Counted from the stretch's first letter, positions 33,632-41,679 are shown. The stretch is DNA of 57,688 nt from Alectryocaccomicrobium faecavium (GCA_018713425.1 DVOT01000246.1:1-57688), one strand, 5' to 3'. Numbers and translations are program-made. Notes: a model not told the origin generated them from the letters alone.

Positions 33632-33961
33632 TTATACGCCCTCCCCGCGGATCAGGCGCGTCTTTATGTGCATAAAGTCGCGCTTGTAGCCCAAATGATT
33701 GATCTGTTCAATCTGATAGATCTGTCCGGCGTGGACGATGCGGCATTCGCGGTCGATGCTGTCGCGCCAGCGGATGCCAAACGTCACGGTGTCCTGCGCC
33801 TGATACGCCTGCGCGGCGTAGAAGTCGCGCCCGCTCACGTCGGCCATGCTGGCCCAGCACGTGGCGATAGGCCGCCAGACCGTGCGGCGGTTGCCGCGTT
33901 CGTCGGTCGTCTCTTCCGGTCGCTCGATGGTGATGCGATGCTTCAGGTCGCCTGCTTTCAC
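33632..33961 (-). CDS. Head-tail adaptor (SPP1 gp16 family)
   Basis: 109 residues beginning at a GTG: MKAGDLKHRITIERPEETTD, WRPIATCWASMADVSGRDFY, QDTVTFGIRWRDSIDRECRI. These match the phage head-tail joining family of SPP1 gp16, which closes the connector. GGGGTGA in front of the GTG comes from a 19-bp sequence that also occurs at the end of the upstream connector gene. Confidence 0.88.
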   Translation of the reverse strand: MKAGDLKHRITIERPEETTDERGNRRTVWRPIATCWASMADVSGRDFYAAQAYQAQDTVTFGIRWRDSIDRECRIVHAGQIYQIEQINHLGYKRDFMHIKTRLIRGEGV

Positions 33962-34049
33962 TCGCCCGTCACCCCGCTTTCAGCGGCGCGCCGGGTACGC
34001 GGCTGCGGACGGCTGCGCCGTGTCCTCGCCGCTAGTCGCTTTCGCTCCC

Positions 34050-34337
34050 TCATGTTCCACCCGTCACCCCGCTTTCAGTCTTGCGCCGGCGCAGCTGGTG
34101 GACGCTGGCGACGATGAAGGGCGGCACGTTGGCGTTTTCGCCGCCCGCGCCGCGATTGTCGAAAAACCATGCGGCCAGATTGCACACCCAAAAATCATAC
34201 AGTTCATCGCCTTCCCGCGCGGGCACGCCTGCGCGGGCATACCATTGTTCCGCCGCCGCCAGGCACAGGCCAAGCACCTGCGCGTCGGCCTCCGGGTCTG
34301 CGCCTGCGAAGCGGCGCGCCATGTCCATGCTTGGCAC
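34050..34337 (-). CDS. Head-tail connector (gp6/gp15-like)
   Basis: 95 residues: MARRFAGADPEADAQVLGL, then AAEQWYARAGVPAREGDELYD and WVCNLAAWFFDNRG and IVASVHQLRR. This is the short helical fold of DNA-packaging connector proteins (HK97 gp6, SPP1 gp15). The start is likely GTG 34337, with AGGGGG seven bases upstream. A different reading frame here is also open but lacks family resemblance. Confidence 0.8.
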   Translation of the reverse strand: MPSMDMARRFAGADPEADAQVLGLCLAAAEQWYARAGVPAREGDELYDFWVCNLAAWFFDNRGAGGENANVPPFIVASVHQLRRRKTESGVTGGT

Positions 34338-34348
34338 GCTGTCACCCC

Positions 34349-34630
34349 CTAACCGGCGTCGCTCGCCAGCACAGGCATAGCCACGGGCACGCCCAGCGCG
34401 GCGGCCTTCTGGATTTCCTCGCCCATGTAGGCCGCGATGCTCGCGCGCACGGCGGCCATGCTCTCTTCGTCCACGCCTGCGGCGTCGTCCATCGCGTCCA
34501 ACGTAAAGGTCATGCCCTTGCCCGGCCGGATGTGGCAGGATGCGCAGGCCACCGTCTTGCGGGTTCCGTCGTCGTCCACGACGGTGATGTTTGCCGTCGT
34601 CTGCTGGCTGTCGTCGCGGATTACTGCCAT
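34349..34630 (-). CDS. Small capsid-module protein with CxxCH
   Basis: 93 residues: ANITVVDDDGTRKTVACASC followed by HIRPGKGMTF, an acidic helix (AMDDAAGVDEESMAAVRASI) and a hydrophobic C-terminus. It follows the capsid gene by about 55 bases, where phages often put decoration or head-fibre proteins. CASCH formally fits a c-type haem motif, but the lack of a signal peptide makes that unlikely; a metal site is possible. ATG 34630 has AAAGGAG nine bases upstream. Function unknown. Confidence 0.62.
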   Translation of the reverse strand: MAVIRDDSQQTTANITVVDDDGTRKTVACASCHIRPGKGMTFTLDAMDDAAGVDEESMAAVRASIAAYMGEEIQKAAALGVPVAMPVLASDAG

Positions 34631-34684
34631 GCGGTTCACTCCTTTCCGTCAGGGGCGGCGATACAGCCGCCCCTCGCGCAGCGA

Positions 34685-35944
34685 TCAGGTCGCGGCGATG
34701 AAGATTTCCTTGCGCACGGCGGCCGCCGTGTCGAACGTGCTGACGGCCATGCGGCTGATCCCGCGCACCTCGATGGAATTGGTGCGGAAGGCGTTGCCGC
34801 CGATGTCCGTGGAAACCACTTCGAGCGGCTGGCGCACAAACAGCGTCGCAAACTCCTTGAAGTCGCCCACATAGACGGGGTAGTAGTCGCCCTTCGTCGA
34901 GCCGGTGGTCGACACGGTGCGCGTGGGCAGCAGCGCGTTGGAAACCACGTGCACGCGCCGGCCCTTGAACAGCATGGACGTGGCGCTCGTGGGATCGGGC
35001 TGGAGCAGCGGCCGGCCGTTTTCGTCCTTCTGCATATCCAGGTAATTGAATGCGTCCTGGTTGCACAGTACCACAGCCATGGCGCTGACGGCGGGATCGA
35101 GTTCCTTGTTGAGCGCGCCCTTCAGCGCGTCCACGGCGTTGTCCGTGGCGGCTACCTGCCCCGCGCTCAGCGTGTCCAGCGCGGCCTTCAGCAGCGCGTT
35201 TTCGGTCAGAATCTGCTTCTTGGCAAACCAGCGCGCGAGGTACCCGAACAGGTTGGCCGCTTCGTCGTTCGCCAGCTCGTTGCTCACGGGCACGATCAGG
35301 CCGTAGGTGGTCAGGCTGTACGTCACCTTTGCGAAGGCGGGCTGGTCGTCCTGTGCGATGCCTGCGCTGGGCACCTCGCTGGTCAGCGCGGTCATGCCAG
35401 CCGTGGGCGCGGTGTCCACCACGCGCCAGCCGCTGTTCGAGCTGACGGCTTCGACGTTGAACAGGTCGGCAAGCGGGCTGAAGTCGCGGCGAAGTTCGCG
35501 GATCGTGTTGTCGATGTCTTCCGGCACCAGAAAGCCGCCGTCTTCGCCTGCGGGGCTGCCGCCTGCGATGGTCAGCGCGTCGTAGAGCACCTTGTGCTTT
35601 TCGTCCATCATGGGGCGGCCCGGGCGCGCGCCGCAGCGCACGGCGCTGGCGAAGGCGCGGGCGTATTCGTTGCTCTTCAGGATGTCGCGCAGCGTGCGCT
35701 CCTGCTGGGACGGCGTGCCCTGCGCGCCGGCGGGCAGGCCGTTGGTTTCGGCCTCGTACTGAGCGTTGTAAGCCGCCTGCAAGGCGGCCATGCGCTCGTT
35801 GAGGGCGTTCAGGGCGTCGCGCTGCGTGGTCAGGCTGCCGGTACTGGCGTTGGGGTCTGCCGCAGCGGCAGACAGTGCGGCCGCGGCCGCGCGAATCTGT
35901 CCGCCCAGTTCGCGGATGTTGTTTTGCAGTTCGTTCAGCGTCAT
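34685..35944 (-). CDS. Major capsid protein, HK97 fold
   Basis: 419 residues. N-terminal delta/scaffold region (MTLNELQNNIRELGGQIRAA, helical, about 1-105) presumably removed by the protease encoded just upstream. The mature domain starts around NEYARAFASAVRCGA, with GEDGGFLVPEDIDNTI, RDFSPLADLFNVEAVSSNSG, AFAKVTYSLTTYGLIVPVSN and the C-terminal YVGDFKEFATLFVRQPLEV, all typical HK97-family stretches. ATG 35944 has GGAGG eight bases upstream; the longer open frame overlaps the protease gene. Confidence 0.95.
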   Translation of the reverse strand: MTLNELQNNIRELGGQIRAAAAALSAAAADPNASTGSLTTQRDALNALNERMAALQAAYNAQYEAETNGLPAGAQGTPSQQERTLRDILKSNEYARAFASAVRCGARPGRPMMDEKHKVLYDALTIAGGSPAGEDGGFLVPEDIDNTIRELRRDFSPLADLFNVEAVSSNSGWRVVDTAPTAGMTALTSEVPSAGIAQDDQPAFAKVTYSLTTYGLIVPVSNELANDEAANLFGYLARWFAKKQILTENALLKAALDTLSAGQVAATDNAVDALKGALNKELDPAVSAMAVVLCNQDAFNYLDMQKDENGRPLLQPDPTSATSMLFKGRRVHVVSNALLPTRTVSTTGSTKGDYYPVYVGDFKEFATLFVRQPLEVVSTDIGGNAFRTNSIEVRGISRMAVSTFDTAAAVRKEIFIAAT

Positions 35945-35963
35945 GGGTTCGTCCTCCTTTTTG

Positions 35964-36824
35964 TCATTCATACAGGGATTCAAAAAATGCGGCCCGCTGC
36001 GCGATCTCCGCGCGAAGGGCGGCGTCCGGGTCGGGCGTCGGATCGGGTGTCGAGGCTGACGGCGGCGCGCTTGCCGCGCCCAGCGGATGCACATGCCCGG
36101 AAACGGGCGCAAGGTGGTGCGTATGTGCCATGCCCTTGGCGATACCTTCGCCGAAGGCCTTGGCCTGCGCCTGTCCGCGCTCGCGCGCCTGCACCATGGC
36201 CAGCACTGCGCTGGCCCCGTAGCGGTTGGCCTGCATCATGCTGCTGGGCAGCGGCTCGCCTTCAGGCGCGGCGGCGGGCAGTTCGTACAGGATGCCGTCC
36301 GCGAAGCCTTCGTCCACGCACTTCTGCGCGTTCATGTAGGTCTCGGCGGCCAGCATGGCCGCGATCTCGTCGCGCGTCTTGCCCGTCTTGGCGGTGTAGG
36401 CGGCGATCAGGCCCTCGCCGATCTCCTTGAGGATGGCGGCCTGGTGCTCCATCTCGCGGTAGTTGCCGGCGGCGTATGTCCAGGGGTCGTGCACCATCAT
36501 GTAGGCGACCGGCGACATGAGCACTTCATCGCCCGCCATGGCGATGACGCTGGCCGCGCTGGCAGCGATGCCGGTGATCTTCACCGTTACGCGGCCTTTA
36601 TGTTCGCGCAGGGCCGTGTAAATCTCCGCTGCCGCGAACACGTCGCCGCCGGGCGAATTGATGTACACAACCACGTCTTTGCACTGGTTAAGCCGCTGCC
36701 GGAATCGCCGGGCGATGATCTGCCCGTTTGGCCCCAGCCAGTCGAAGTCGCTGACGATCTCGCCGTCGATGTGCAGTTCGTCGCCGCCATCCAGTTCGTT
36801 TCGGATAAAGCTGTAAAAACTCAA
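35964..36824 (-). CDS. ClpP-like prohead protease
   Basis: 286 residues of the S14 ClpP/SppA type used by many siphoviruses for capsid maturation. YINSPGGDVFAAAEIY forms the oxyanion loop, the nucleophile is S89 in GIAASAASVIAMAGD, the His is H112 in MMVHDPW, and the Asp region follows. The C-terminal 90 residues are a His/Pro-rich linker and coiled coil (KGMAHTHHLAPVSGHVHPL) that may scaffold capsid assembly. The start is TTG 36824, with AAGGAGG 9 bases upstream; TTG and the portal's TGA overlap (TTGA). Confidence 0.88.
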   Translation of the reverse strand: MSFYSFIRNELDGGDELHIDGEIVSDFDWLGPNGQIIARRFRQRLNQCKDVVVYINSPGGDVFAAAEIYTALREHKGRVTVKITGIAASAASVIAMAGDEVLMSPVAYMMVHDPWTYAAGNYREMEHQAAILKEIGEGLIAAYTAKTGKTRDEIAAMLAAETYMNAQKCVDEGFADGILYELPAAAPEGEPLPSSMMQANRYGASAVLAMVQARERGQAQAKAFGEGIAKGMAHTHHLAPVSGHVHPLGAASAPPSASTPDPTPDPDAALRAEIAQRAAFFESLYE

Positions 36825-38065
36825 GCGTTGGTTCCTCCTTCCTGGGCGTTGCCGCCCGTTTTGTAGTTGAGCAGCATTTCCGGCGTCTGCACCGCGATGC
36901 GCAACGGCAGCAGGTCGCGGCTGGCCATCAGCTCGTTGCCCATTTCGTCGGGCGGCAGGCCTTCGCGCTGGCGCACCTCGTTGATGCGCATCCAGCCGCC
37001 GCGGATGGCCTTCTGGTGCTTCTCCGCCATGGTGGCCGTGTCGGCGCGGGCCAGCGCCTCGATGTCGAAGCGGAACCTGTAGCCCTGCACGTATTCCGCC
37101 GGCGTCAGCAGCTTGCGGTTGAGTTCCTGCTCCCACTGCGCCACGATGGGCATGATCGTCAGCTGCAAAAATTCCTGCATCTGCTGCTCTGCCGTGGAAA
37201 AGCTGGTGTCGCTGTAGTCGCCCAGCATGTGCGGCGGGATGTTGTACACCGTGGCCACGCGGTTGCGCGTGATCCGCTCCACGTCGAGCACCTGCGCGTC
37301 GATGGCGCTTTGGCTGAAGGTGGTGGCCGTCAGGCCGCCTTCCAAAATCACCACGCGCTGGCCGCTCTTTTCGTAGGCGTCCAGGAAGTTTTCGATCACG
37401 GCTTCCCGCTCTTCCTCTCCAAGTCCCGTGTTCGGCACGGTCAGGAAGACGCCGTGGTTCACGCCGTCCAGCTGCGCAAGACTCAGGTCTTTCACCTGCT
37501 TGTCGTAGTCCAGCGTCCCGCGCAGCACGTCGATAGGGCGGATGCCGATCTCGCCGTTTGCGCTCATGTGCCGCACCACGATCAGCTGGCAGCCGGGCAG
37601 GGGAAAGGTCTTGCCGTCGTCCAGCGTCACGGTGTACCACATTTCGCCCGTCTCCGGGTGCCGCCGCGGATGCACGCGCGTCGGGTCGAGGATGTCCAGC
37701 CGGCGGATCGCGCCCAGCTTGTCGGGCACGATCAGGGCGTAGGCGTTGCCCTCCGTGTTCCGAAACGCTTCCATGGTTTGCAAAAACCCGAAGGGCGTGA
37801 AGTTGTCGTTCGGGGCCAGCCCCACCAGCCGCTCAAGCGGGTGTTCCGCTTGCAGCCCGTAGCCCTTGTACAGGTGCAGGGGCATGCTGGCCACGGTGTT
37901 GGAAATGCGGCTCACCGCGGCATAGATCGCCTCGTTCCCGCGCATGGTGTTGTCGGCGCGTGCGCGGTACACGGGCAGCCACCGCCCGGAAACGGGCCGC
38001 TCGCGCACGCGGGGCTTGTCCCTCGCCTTGGCAGAATTCTGGGACTTGGGTCGAAAGGGCCACAT
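36821..38065 (-). CDS. Portal protein
   Basis: 414 residues of the HK97 gp3-type portal family: NEAIYAAVSRISNTVASMPL, HPLERLVGLAPNDNFTPFGF, TEGNAYALIVPDKLGAIRRL, NHGVFLTVPNTGLGEEEREA, IPPHMLGDYSDTSFSTAEQQ. It forms the dodecameric ring for DNA entry and anchors the terminase. ATG 38065 has GGAGGA upstream; the frame remains open further but crosses the two terminator hairpins behind terL, so that extension is unlikely. Confidence 0.93.
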   Translation of the reverse strand: MWPFRPKSQNSAKARDKPRVRERPVSGRWLPVYRARADNTMRGNEAIYAAVSRISNTVASMPLHLYKGYGLQAEHPLERLVGLAPNDNFTPFGFLQTMEAFRNTEGNAYALIVPDKLGAIRRLDILDPTRVHPRRHPETGEMWYTVTLDDGKTFPLPGCQLIVVRHMSANGEIGIRPIDVLRGTLDYDKQVKDLSLAQLDGVNHGVFLTVPNTGLGEEEREAVIENFLDAYEKSGQRVVILEGGLTATTFSQSAIDAQVLDVERITRNRVATVYNIPPHMLGDYSDTSFSTAEQQMQEFLQLTIMPIVAQWEQELNRKLLTPAEYVQGYRFRFDIEALARADTATMAEKHQKAIRGGWMRINEVRQREGLPPDEMGNELMASRDLLPLRIAVQTPEMLLNYKTGGNAQEGGTNA

Positions 38066-38085
38066 GGCGTTTCCTCCAATCAAAA

Positions 38086-38113
38086 AGCACCCGTGCCCTT
38101 TCGGGTGGGTGCT
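38086..38113 (-). terminator. Repeated-family hairpin terminator before the portal gene
   Basis: AGCACCC (38086-38092) with GGGTGCT (38107-38113), extended inward by CCC/GGG around a TTTC loop, and leftward TTTTTGATTGG. The sequence is nearly the same as at 26339-26369, including the flanks. It directly follows the palindrome at 38130-38153, so there are two stacked stops between terL and portal. Confidence 0.65.
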
Positions 38114-38129
38114 GTGGTCGGTCTGTTTC

Positions 38130-38153
38130 AAAAGCGTCTGCGCAGACGCTTTT
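38130..38153. terminator. 24-bp perfect palindrome, copy 2 (after the terminase gene)
   Basis: Identical to the copy at 26975-26998, located 11 bases beyond the terminase stop codon. Confidence 0.75.
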
Positions 38154-38163
38154 GCCTTGGGGC

Positions 38164-39906
38164 TTATAGCTTCGGTTTCCGGCGGCGATTTTGGATGTCG
38201 ATGACGCGCACCGCGGGCTTGTGGTAGACCTCGCCCGCCGGGTTCTTCTGCATGTTGATGCAGTGCGCGTCCAGCCAGGCCATGAAGCCGTCGATTTTGC
38301 GGAATTTGTTCCGCTTCGTCGGCATCCAGTTCTGCTTGTCGGCGTGCCTGCGCTCGCCGGATATGCGCACGTTGTCCGTGTACCACAACAGCATCGGGTC
38401 GCGGTTGCTCACCACGCGGCCCGCCAGCAGCAGTTCCTTGATATCCTTCATCGGATCGTTCAGCGTGACCGGCCCCTGCCGCACCACTTCGCAGGCGAAG
38501 CCGCGGCCTTCGAGCATTTGCCGCAGCCGCGTGGCGTTGGCCGGGTCGTAGCCGATGGCCACGATTTCATACTTCTTTGCCTGTTCGCAGAACCATTCGT
38601 ACACGTCTTCCTGGCGAACGTATTCGCCTTCGACGATGGTCAGATGGCCGCGCATGGCCAGGCCGTAGTAGTCGATCTTTTCCTGATCTAGCTCGACCTT
38701 CCTGCGCGGCACCCATGTGTGCAAGAGCACAAACACGCGCCCGTCGTCCAGCGGAAATTCCAGCGCCGCCGCCGTGAAGTCTTCGCGCGTGGACAGGTCG
38801 AATCCGCCGTAGCAGCGCCGCCCCAGCAGGCTTTCCATGTCGATCATGGCGTCGTTGCGCTGGTTGACCTCCGGCTGCACGAATTGCATGTCGTCCGTGT
38901 TGACCGTGATGTTTAACTGCTTGCAGATGAAGTCCGCCCGCTCGCTGGGGATCATTTTCGCCCGCTGCCATTGTTCCTTCAGTTCGTCCATGTGCAGCAG
39001 CACGCCCAGCGAAGGGTTGGCCTTGATCCACTTGCCGCTGTCGTCCGGGTCGTCGCCTTCGTCCATTTCGGCGATGTAGCCAAACATGCGATCCGCCACG
39101 TCTGTGGCCAGCTTGCCTTCCATCGCGTCTGTGAACAGGCCGTAAAAATAGGCCAAAGGCCCGTCGATGACGTTGCCCATGGTCGTGATGTAGATGATGA
39201 GCGGCTGCGACCGCTTGACCACCTTGCGCTTGATGATGTTCGTCAGCTTGAAGTCGCGGTATTCGTGGATTTCGTCGAAGATCGCCATGTGCGGGTTCAG
39301 GCCGTCCAGGCGCTTGCTGTCGCTGGCGCGCGCCTTGATGCTGGCGCTCATGGCGTCGTAGTATACGCCGTCGCGCAGCGGCCGAAAGCGCGGGGCCAGA
39401 TAGCGGCTGGCCTTGATCTGTTCGCGGCATTCGTTGAACACGATGCCCGCCTGCTCCTTCGAGTTGGCCAGCAGGTAGATGTCCGCGCCGCGCTCGCCGT
39501 CCTTGCATGCGCCGTAGGTGGCGTTGCCGGCCAGCATGGTGCTTTTGCCGTTGCCGGTGCCCACCACGATCAGCGCCTCGCGGTACCGGCGCAGGCCCGT
39601 CTTTTTGTCCACCCACCCGTACAAGTTGCCTTCGACGAAGCACTGCCAGGGCAGCAGCGTCATGCGGTCGTAGTTGCCCTTTGTCGGGGCCAGAAACTTT
39701 TCGATGAACGCGCAGGGCCGCTCGGCCTTCGCTTCGTCGAAGCGCCACGGGTAGGCGGGGTCGTTTTGCCTATCCAAATCGTGCAGAAAGCGGCGGCAGG
39801 CCAGCTTTACTTTGTTGCATGCGAGTATTCGGCCTTCGTCCACGTCGTGGGCGTAGCCGTAACATCGCTCAATGGCCGTCCGTCGCTCAGAAGTCGGCGA
39901 ATTCAT
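38164..39906 (-). CDS. Terminase large subunit
   Basis: 580 residues. ATPase domain: Walker A VGTGNGKST (about 115-123), Walker B MAIFDEIHEY (D211 E212) and the coupling motif IYITTMG. RNase H-like nuclease domain: FDLSTREDFTAAAL (first Asp), AIGYDPANATRL and DGFMAWLDA. It pumps and cuts phage DNA; Terminase_1 (phage HK97/phi-type) family. ATG 39906 overlaps the end of the small-subunit gene by 20 bases. Confidence 0.96.
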   Translation of the reverse strand: MNSPTSERRTAIERCYGYAHDVDEGRILACNKVKLACRRFLHDLDRQNDPAYPWRFDEAKAERPCAFIEKFLAPTKGNYDRMTLLPWQCFVEGNLYGWVDKKTGLRRYREALIVVGTGNGKSTMLAGNATYGACKDGERGADIYLLANSKEQAGIVFNECREQIKASRYLAPRFRPLRDGVYYDAMSASIKARASDSKRLDGLNPHMAIFDEIHEYRDFKLTNIIKRKVVKRSQPLIIYITTMGNVIDGPLAYFYGLFTDAMEGKLATDVADRMFGYIAEMDEGDDPDDSGKWIKANPSLGVLLHMDELKEQWQRAKMIPSERADFICKQLNITVNTDDMQFVQPEVNQRNDAMIDMESLLGRRCYGGFDLSTREDFTAAALEFPLDDGRVFVLLHTWVPRRKVELDQEKIDYYGLAMRGHLTIVEGEYVRQEDVYEWFCEQAKKYEIVAIGYDPANATRLRQMLEGRGFACEVVRQGPVTLNDPMKDIKELLLAGRVVSNRDPMLLWYTDNVRISGERRHADKQNWMPTKRNKFRKIDGFMAWLDAHCINMQKNPAGEVYHKPAVRVIDIQNRRRKPKL

Positions 39907-40255
39907 CGTCCATCAAAACGGACGCCGCCTTCCTGCTGTTCGGGGTCAGCCGTAATTCGGATAGGTGTTTGCGCTGCTGTTCAGCGTAGGCGCGCACCTG
40001 CGCCACGCTGCGGTTTTCCTGCCAGTATTTTTGCCGGCCGTTGCTGCGCTCCTGGCCGATGCCGCGCTTGGCGATGTCGTCCAAAAGCGATTGCTTGATC
40101 TGCTCTGCCCGCGCGATGTCGGCCACCAGCATCTGGTCGGGGTCGGTCATGCCGCCCTCGCGCTGTTCACAGGCGGCGCACAGCTTTTCGTACATTTCCA
40201 CGGCGGATTCGTGGGTGATTGTCTCCAGGTGCCGCCGCTTCAGCTCTTCGTTCAT
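39887..40255 (-). CDS. Terminase small subunit (P27-like)
   Basis: 122 residues, mainly helical: MNEELKRRHLETITHESAVE, QMLVADIARAEQIKQSLLDD, RQKYWQENRSVAQVRAYAEQ. It precedes terL and follows an HNH gene, the usual order. It should recognise the phage packaging site and load the large subunit. ATG 40255 is preceded by AGGAGG. The family assignment is by position and helical pattern. Confidence 0.75.
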   Translation of the reverse strand: MNEELKRRHLETITHESAVEMYEKLCAACEQREGGMTDPDQMLVADIARAEQIKQSLLDDIAKRGIGQERSNGRQKYWQENRSVAQVRAYAEQQRKHLSELRLTPNSRKAASVLMDDEFADF

Positions 40256-40266
40256 GTCCCAGCCTC

Positions 40267-40587
40267 CTATATTTTGATAACGCGCATCCGCGCGACCGGC
40301 TCGGCCTGCCGTCCGCCGCTCTTTGCGCCCTTTTCCGGGTGCCGCCTGTTGTGGCAGGCTTCGCACAGGCTGCGCAGGTTGGAGAGCGTCAGCGCCAGGT
40401 CGGGCCGCTCTTCGATGGGCTGAATGTGATGCACGATCACGGCCCGGCGCGGCTTGACGCCATAGCCCGCGCGAAAGCGATCCATGCAGTCGCAGCACAT
40501 GCCGCCGTCGCGCCGCAGCGCTTCCGCCCGCGCCCGCTTCCAGGCTGCTTTGTGGTAAAACGGATGGCTTTCCTTGCTCTGCGCCAT
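40267..40587 (-). CDS. HNH endonuclease
   Basis: 106 residues: FYHKAAWKRARAEALRRDGG, CCDCMDRF, VIVHHIQPIEERPDLALTLS, NLRSLCEACHNRRH. Two CxxC pairs and the HH...N...H catalytic motif mark an HNH nuclease. Phages with this gene next to the terminase need it for genome end processing at cos sites. ATG 40587 has AAAGGAGG upstream. First gene of the late operon after the iteron-promoter region. Confidence 0.9.
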   Translation of the reverse strand: MAQSKESHPFYHKAAWKRARAEALRRDGGMCCDCMDRFRAGYGVKPRRAVIVHHIQPIEERPDLALTLSNLRSLCEACHNRRHPEKGAKSGGRQAEPVARMRVIKI

Positions 40588-40613
40588 GCCTGCCCGCCTC
40601 CTTTGTACAGACA

Positions 40614-40646
40614 AGAGCGGGCACCGTCTGGCGTCCGCTCTTTTTT
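40614..40646. other. Hairpin in the leader of the late operon
   Basis: GAGCGG-type arms (about 40615-40625 with 40630-40640), followed rightward by TTTTTT. It would terminate rightward transcripts and, read leftward, is a stable stem just before the HNH ribosome binding site. Confidence 0.5.
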
Positions 40647-40656
40647 CGACAGTGTA

Positions 40657-40662
40657 ATTATA
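40657..40662 (-). promoter_or_regulatory. Late promoter -10 (extended), lacking a -35
   Basis: TATAAT preceded by TGC (TGTGCTATAAT), at good distance before the HNH gene. At the -35 position (17-bp spacing) only GTGCAG is found, and that place is occupied by the first of four 21-bp iterons. This is the layout of an activator-dependent promoter. Confidence 0.6.
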
Positions 40663-40684
40663 GCACAGGTTTTCCGCTTCTGCA

Positions 40685-40752
40685 CCTATACAGTAGGCTT
40701 CTTACCCTATACAATGGGCTTCTTACCCTATACTGACCGCTCCTGACCGATA
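40685..40752 (-). repeat. Four 21-bp iterons upstream of the late operon
   Basis: On the minus strand the unit GTATAGGGTAAGAAGC occurs twice exactly and twice in diverged form (GTATAGGTGCAGAAGC, GTATCGGTCAGGAGC). The TAT cores are at about 40687, 40708, 40729 and 40750, i.e. two helical turns apart. The array lies between the RinA/ArpU-like gene and the -10 element, so it is a probable binding array for that regulator. Confidence 0.7.
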
Positions 40753-40762
40753 CTCTTTCCTA

Positions 40763-41242
40763 TTATCTGTTTGATTTTTGGCCCCCTTCTGGGTACTCGC
40801 GGATATACCAGCATGGCAGCGCGCCGCGCACGGTTTCCTGCGGCAATTCGTCCAGCATCCGCTCGCCCATCGTTTTCAGTTTGCGGATATAGCCCTCTGT
40901 AAACCCCAGCTTGCGCGCGATGGCGGGGATTTTCTGGCGCTTGATGTAAAATTGGTGCAGCACCGCGCTTTCGTTTTCCGGCAGGCAGTCCAGCAGCACG
41001 CAGGCGGCGGCCACTTCCACGCGGCGCGCCTGCTCCCGCCCGCGCAAGTCCGCTTCCAGTTCTGTGATGGCCGCCACGAAAGCGGCGATTTTGTCAGACT
41101 CCGCCGTGCTGCGCCCGCCGCCGGCGTTGATCCGCGGCGTTACGCTTTCGGCGGCCTCGCGCCGCCGCTCGATGCGCTGCCGGATGCGGCGCAAATCCTG
41201 TTCCGCCTCCCGGCAGCGCTGCAAGATCGTGATGGCCCTCAT
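40763..41242 (-). CDS. RinA/ArpU-like late transcription regulator (sigma-70 region 4-like HTH)
   Basis: 159 residues. N-terminal charged helices (QRCREAEQDLRRIRQRIERR), then a sigma-region-4-like DNA-binding domain: LPENESAVLHQFYIKRQKIP, AIARKLGFTEGYIRKLKTMG. Proteins of the RinA/ArpU/DUF1492 group activate the late (packaging, structural) operons of Gram-positive phages, and this gene directly precedes that operon and the iterons. GGAGGT precedes ATG 41242. Confidence 0.8.
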   Translation of the reverse strand: MRAITILQRCREAEQDLRRIRQRIERRREAAESVTPRINAGGGRSTAESDKIAAFVAAITELEADLRGREQARRVEVAAACVLLDCLPENESAVLHQFYIKRQKIPAIARKLGFTEGYIRKLKTMGERMLDELPQETVRGALPCWYIREYPEGGQKSNR

Positions 41243-41256
41243 TGCGCACCTCCCGC

Positions 41257-41280
41257 AAAAGCGTCTGCGCAGACGCTTTT
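41257..41280. terminator. 24-bp perfect palindrome, copy 3 (after ssb)
   Basis: Same sequence as at 26975-26998, seven bases past the SSB stop codon and just before the RBS of the RinA/ArpU-like gene. Confidence 0.75.
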
Positions 41281-41287
41281 TGATTTG

Positions 41288-41668
41288 TCAGCGGAAGCCT
41301 TCCGGCAGTTCCGCGTCGTCCACTTCGGTAAAGCCTTCTTCGTCACTGTTGCGCCGCGGCGATGAAAGGAATTCCACGGATTCCGCCGTTACTTCCAGCG
41401 ACGCCCGCACGCCGCCGTCATTGCCTGTGTATGCCCGCGCGCTCACCGTGCCGGTCACGGCCACCTTGCGGCCCTTCTCCAAGTAGCGGTTGCAGTTCTC
41501 GCCCAGCCCGCGCCACGCCGTGACGCGGAAGTAGTCGGTTTCGGGGTTCGCGCCTGCGCGTACGCGCCGGTTGACCGCCACGGTGAAATTGCACACGGGC
41601 GTGCCGTCCTGCGTCTGCCGCAGTTCCGGCGCGCGGGTTAGATTTCCGATGATGACAAGTTGATTCAT
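41288..41668 (-). CDS. ssb: Single-stranded DNA-binding protein
   Basis: 126 residues with the OB fold of SSB: MNQLVIIGNLTRAPELRQTQ, VCNFTVAVNRRV, DYFRVTAWRGLGENCNRYLE KG, VAVTGTVSARAYTG. The C-terminal tail is acidic (DEEGFTEVDDAELPEGFR) but lacks the usual DDDIPF end used to recruit partners. It coats ssDNA during phage replication. ATG 41668 has GGAGGCG about 9 bases upstream. Confidence 0.92.
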   Translation of the reverse strand: MNQLVIIGNLTRAPELRQTQDGTPVCNFTVAVNRRVRAGANPETDYFRVTAWRGLGENCNRYLEKGRKVAVTGTVSARAYTGNDGGVRASLEVTAESVEFLSSPRRNSDEEGFTEVDDAELPEGFR

Positions 41669-41679
41669 GCTTTCGCCTC

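Noticed and set aside
35945..36112. N-terminal extension of the capsid gene
   Set aside because: It overlaps the protease gene, and a proper GGAGG-ATG start lies at 35944.
36825..37640. N-terminal extension of the ClpP-like protease frame across the portal gene
   Set aside because: Translation is Arg/His-rich mirror; a TTG start with AAGGAGG at 36824 gives the normal N-terminus.
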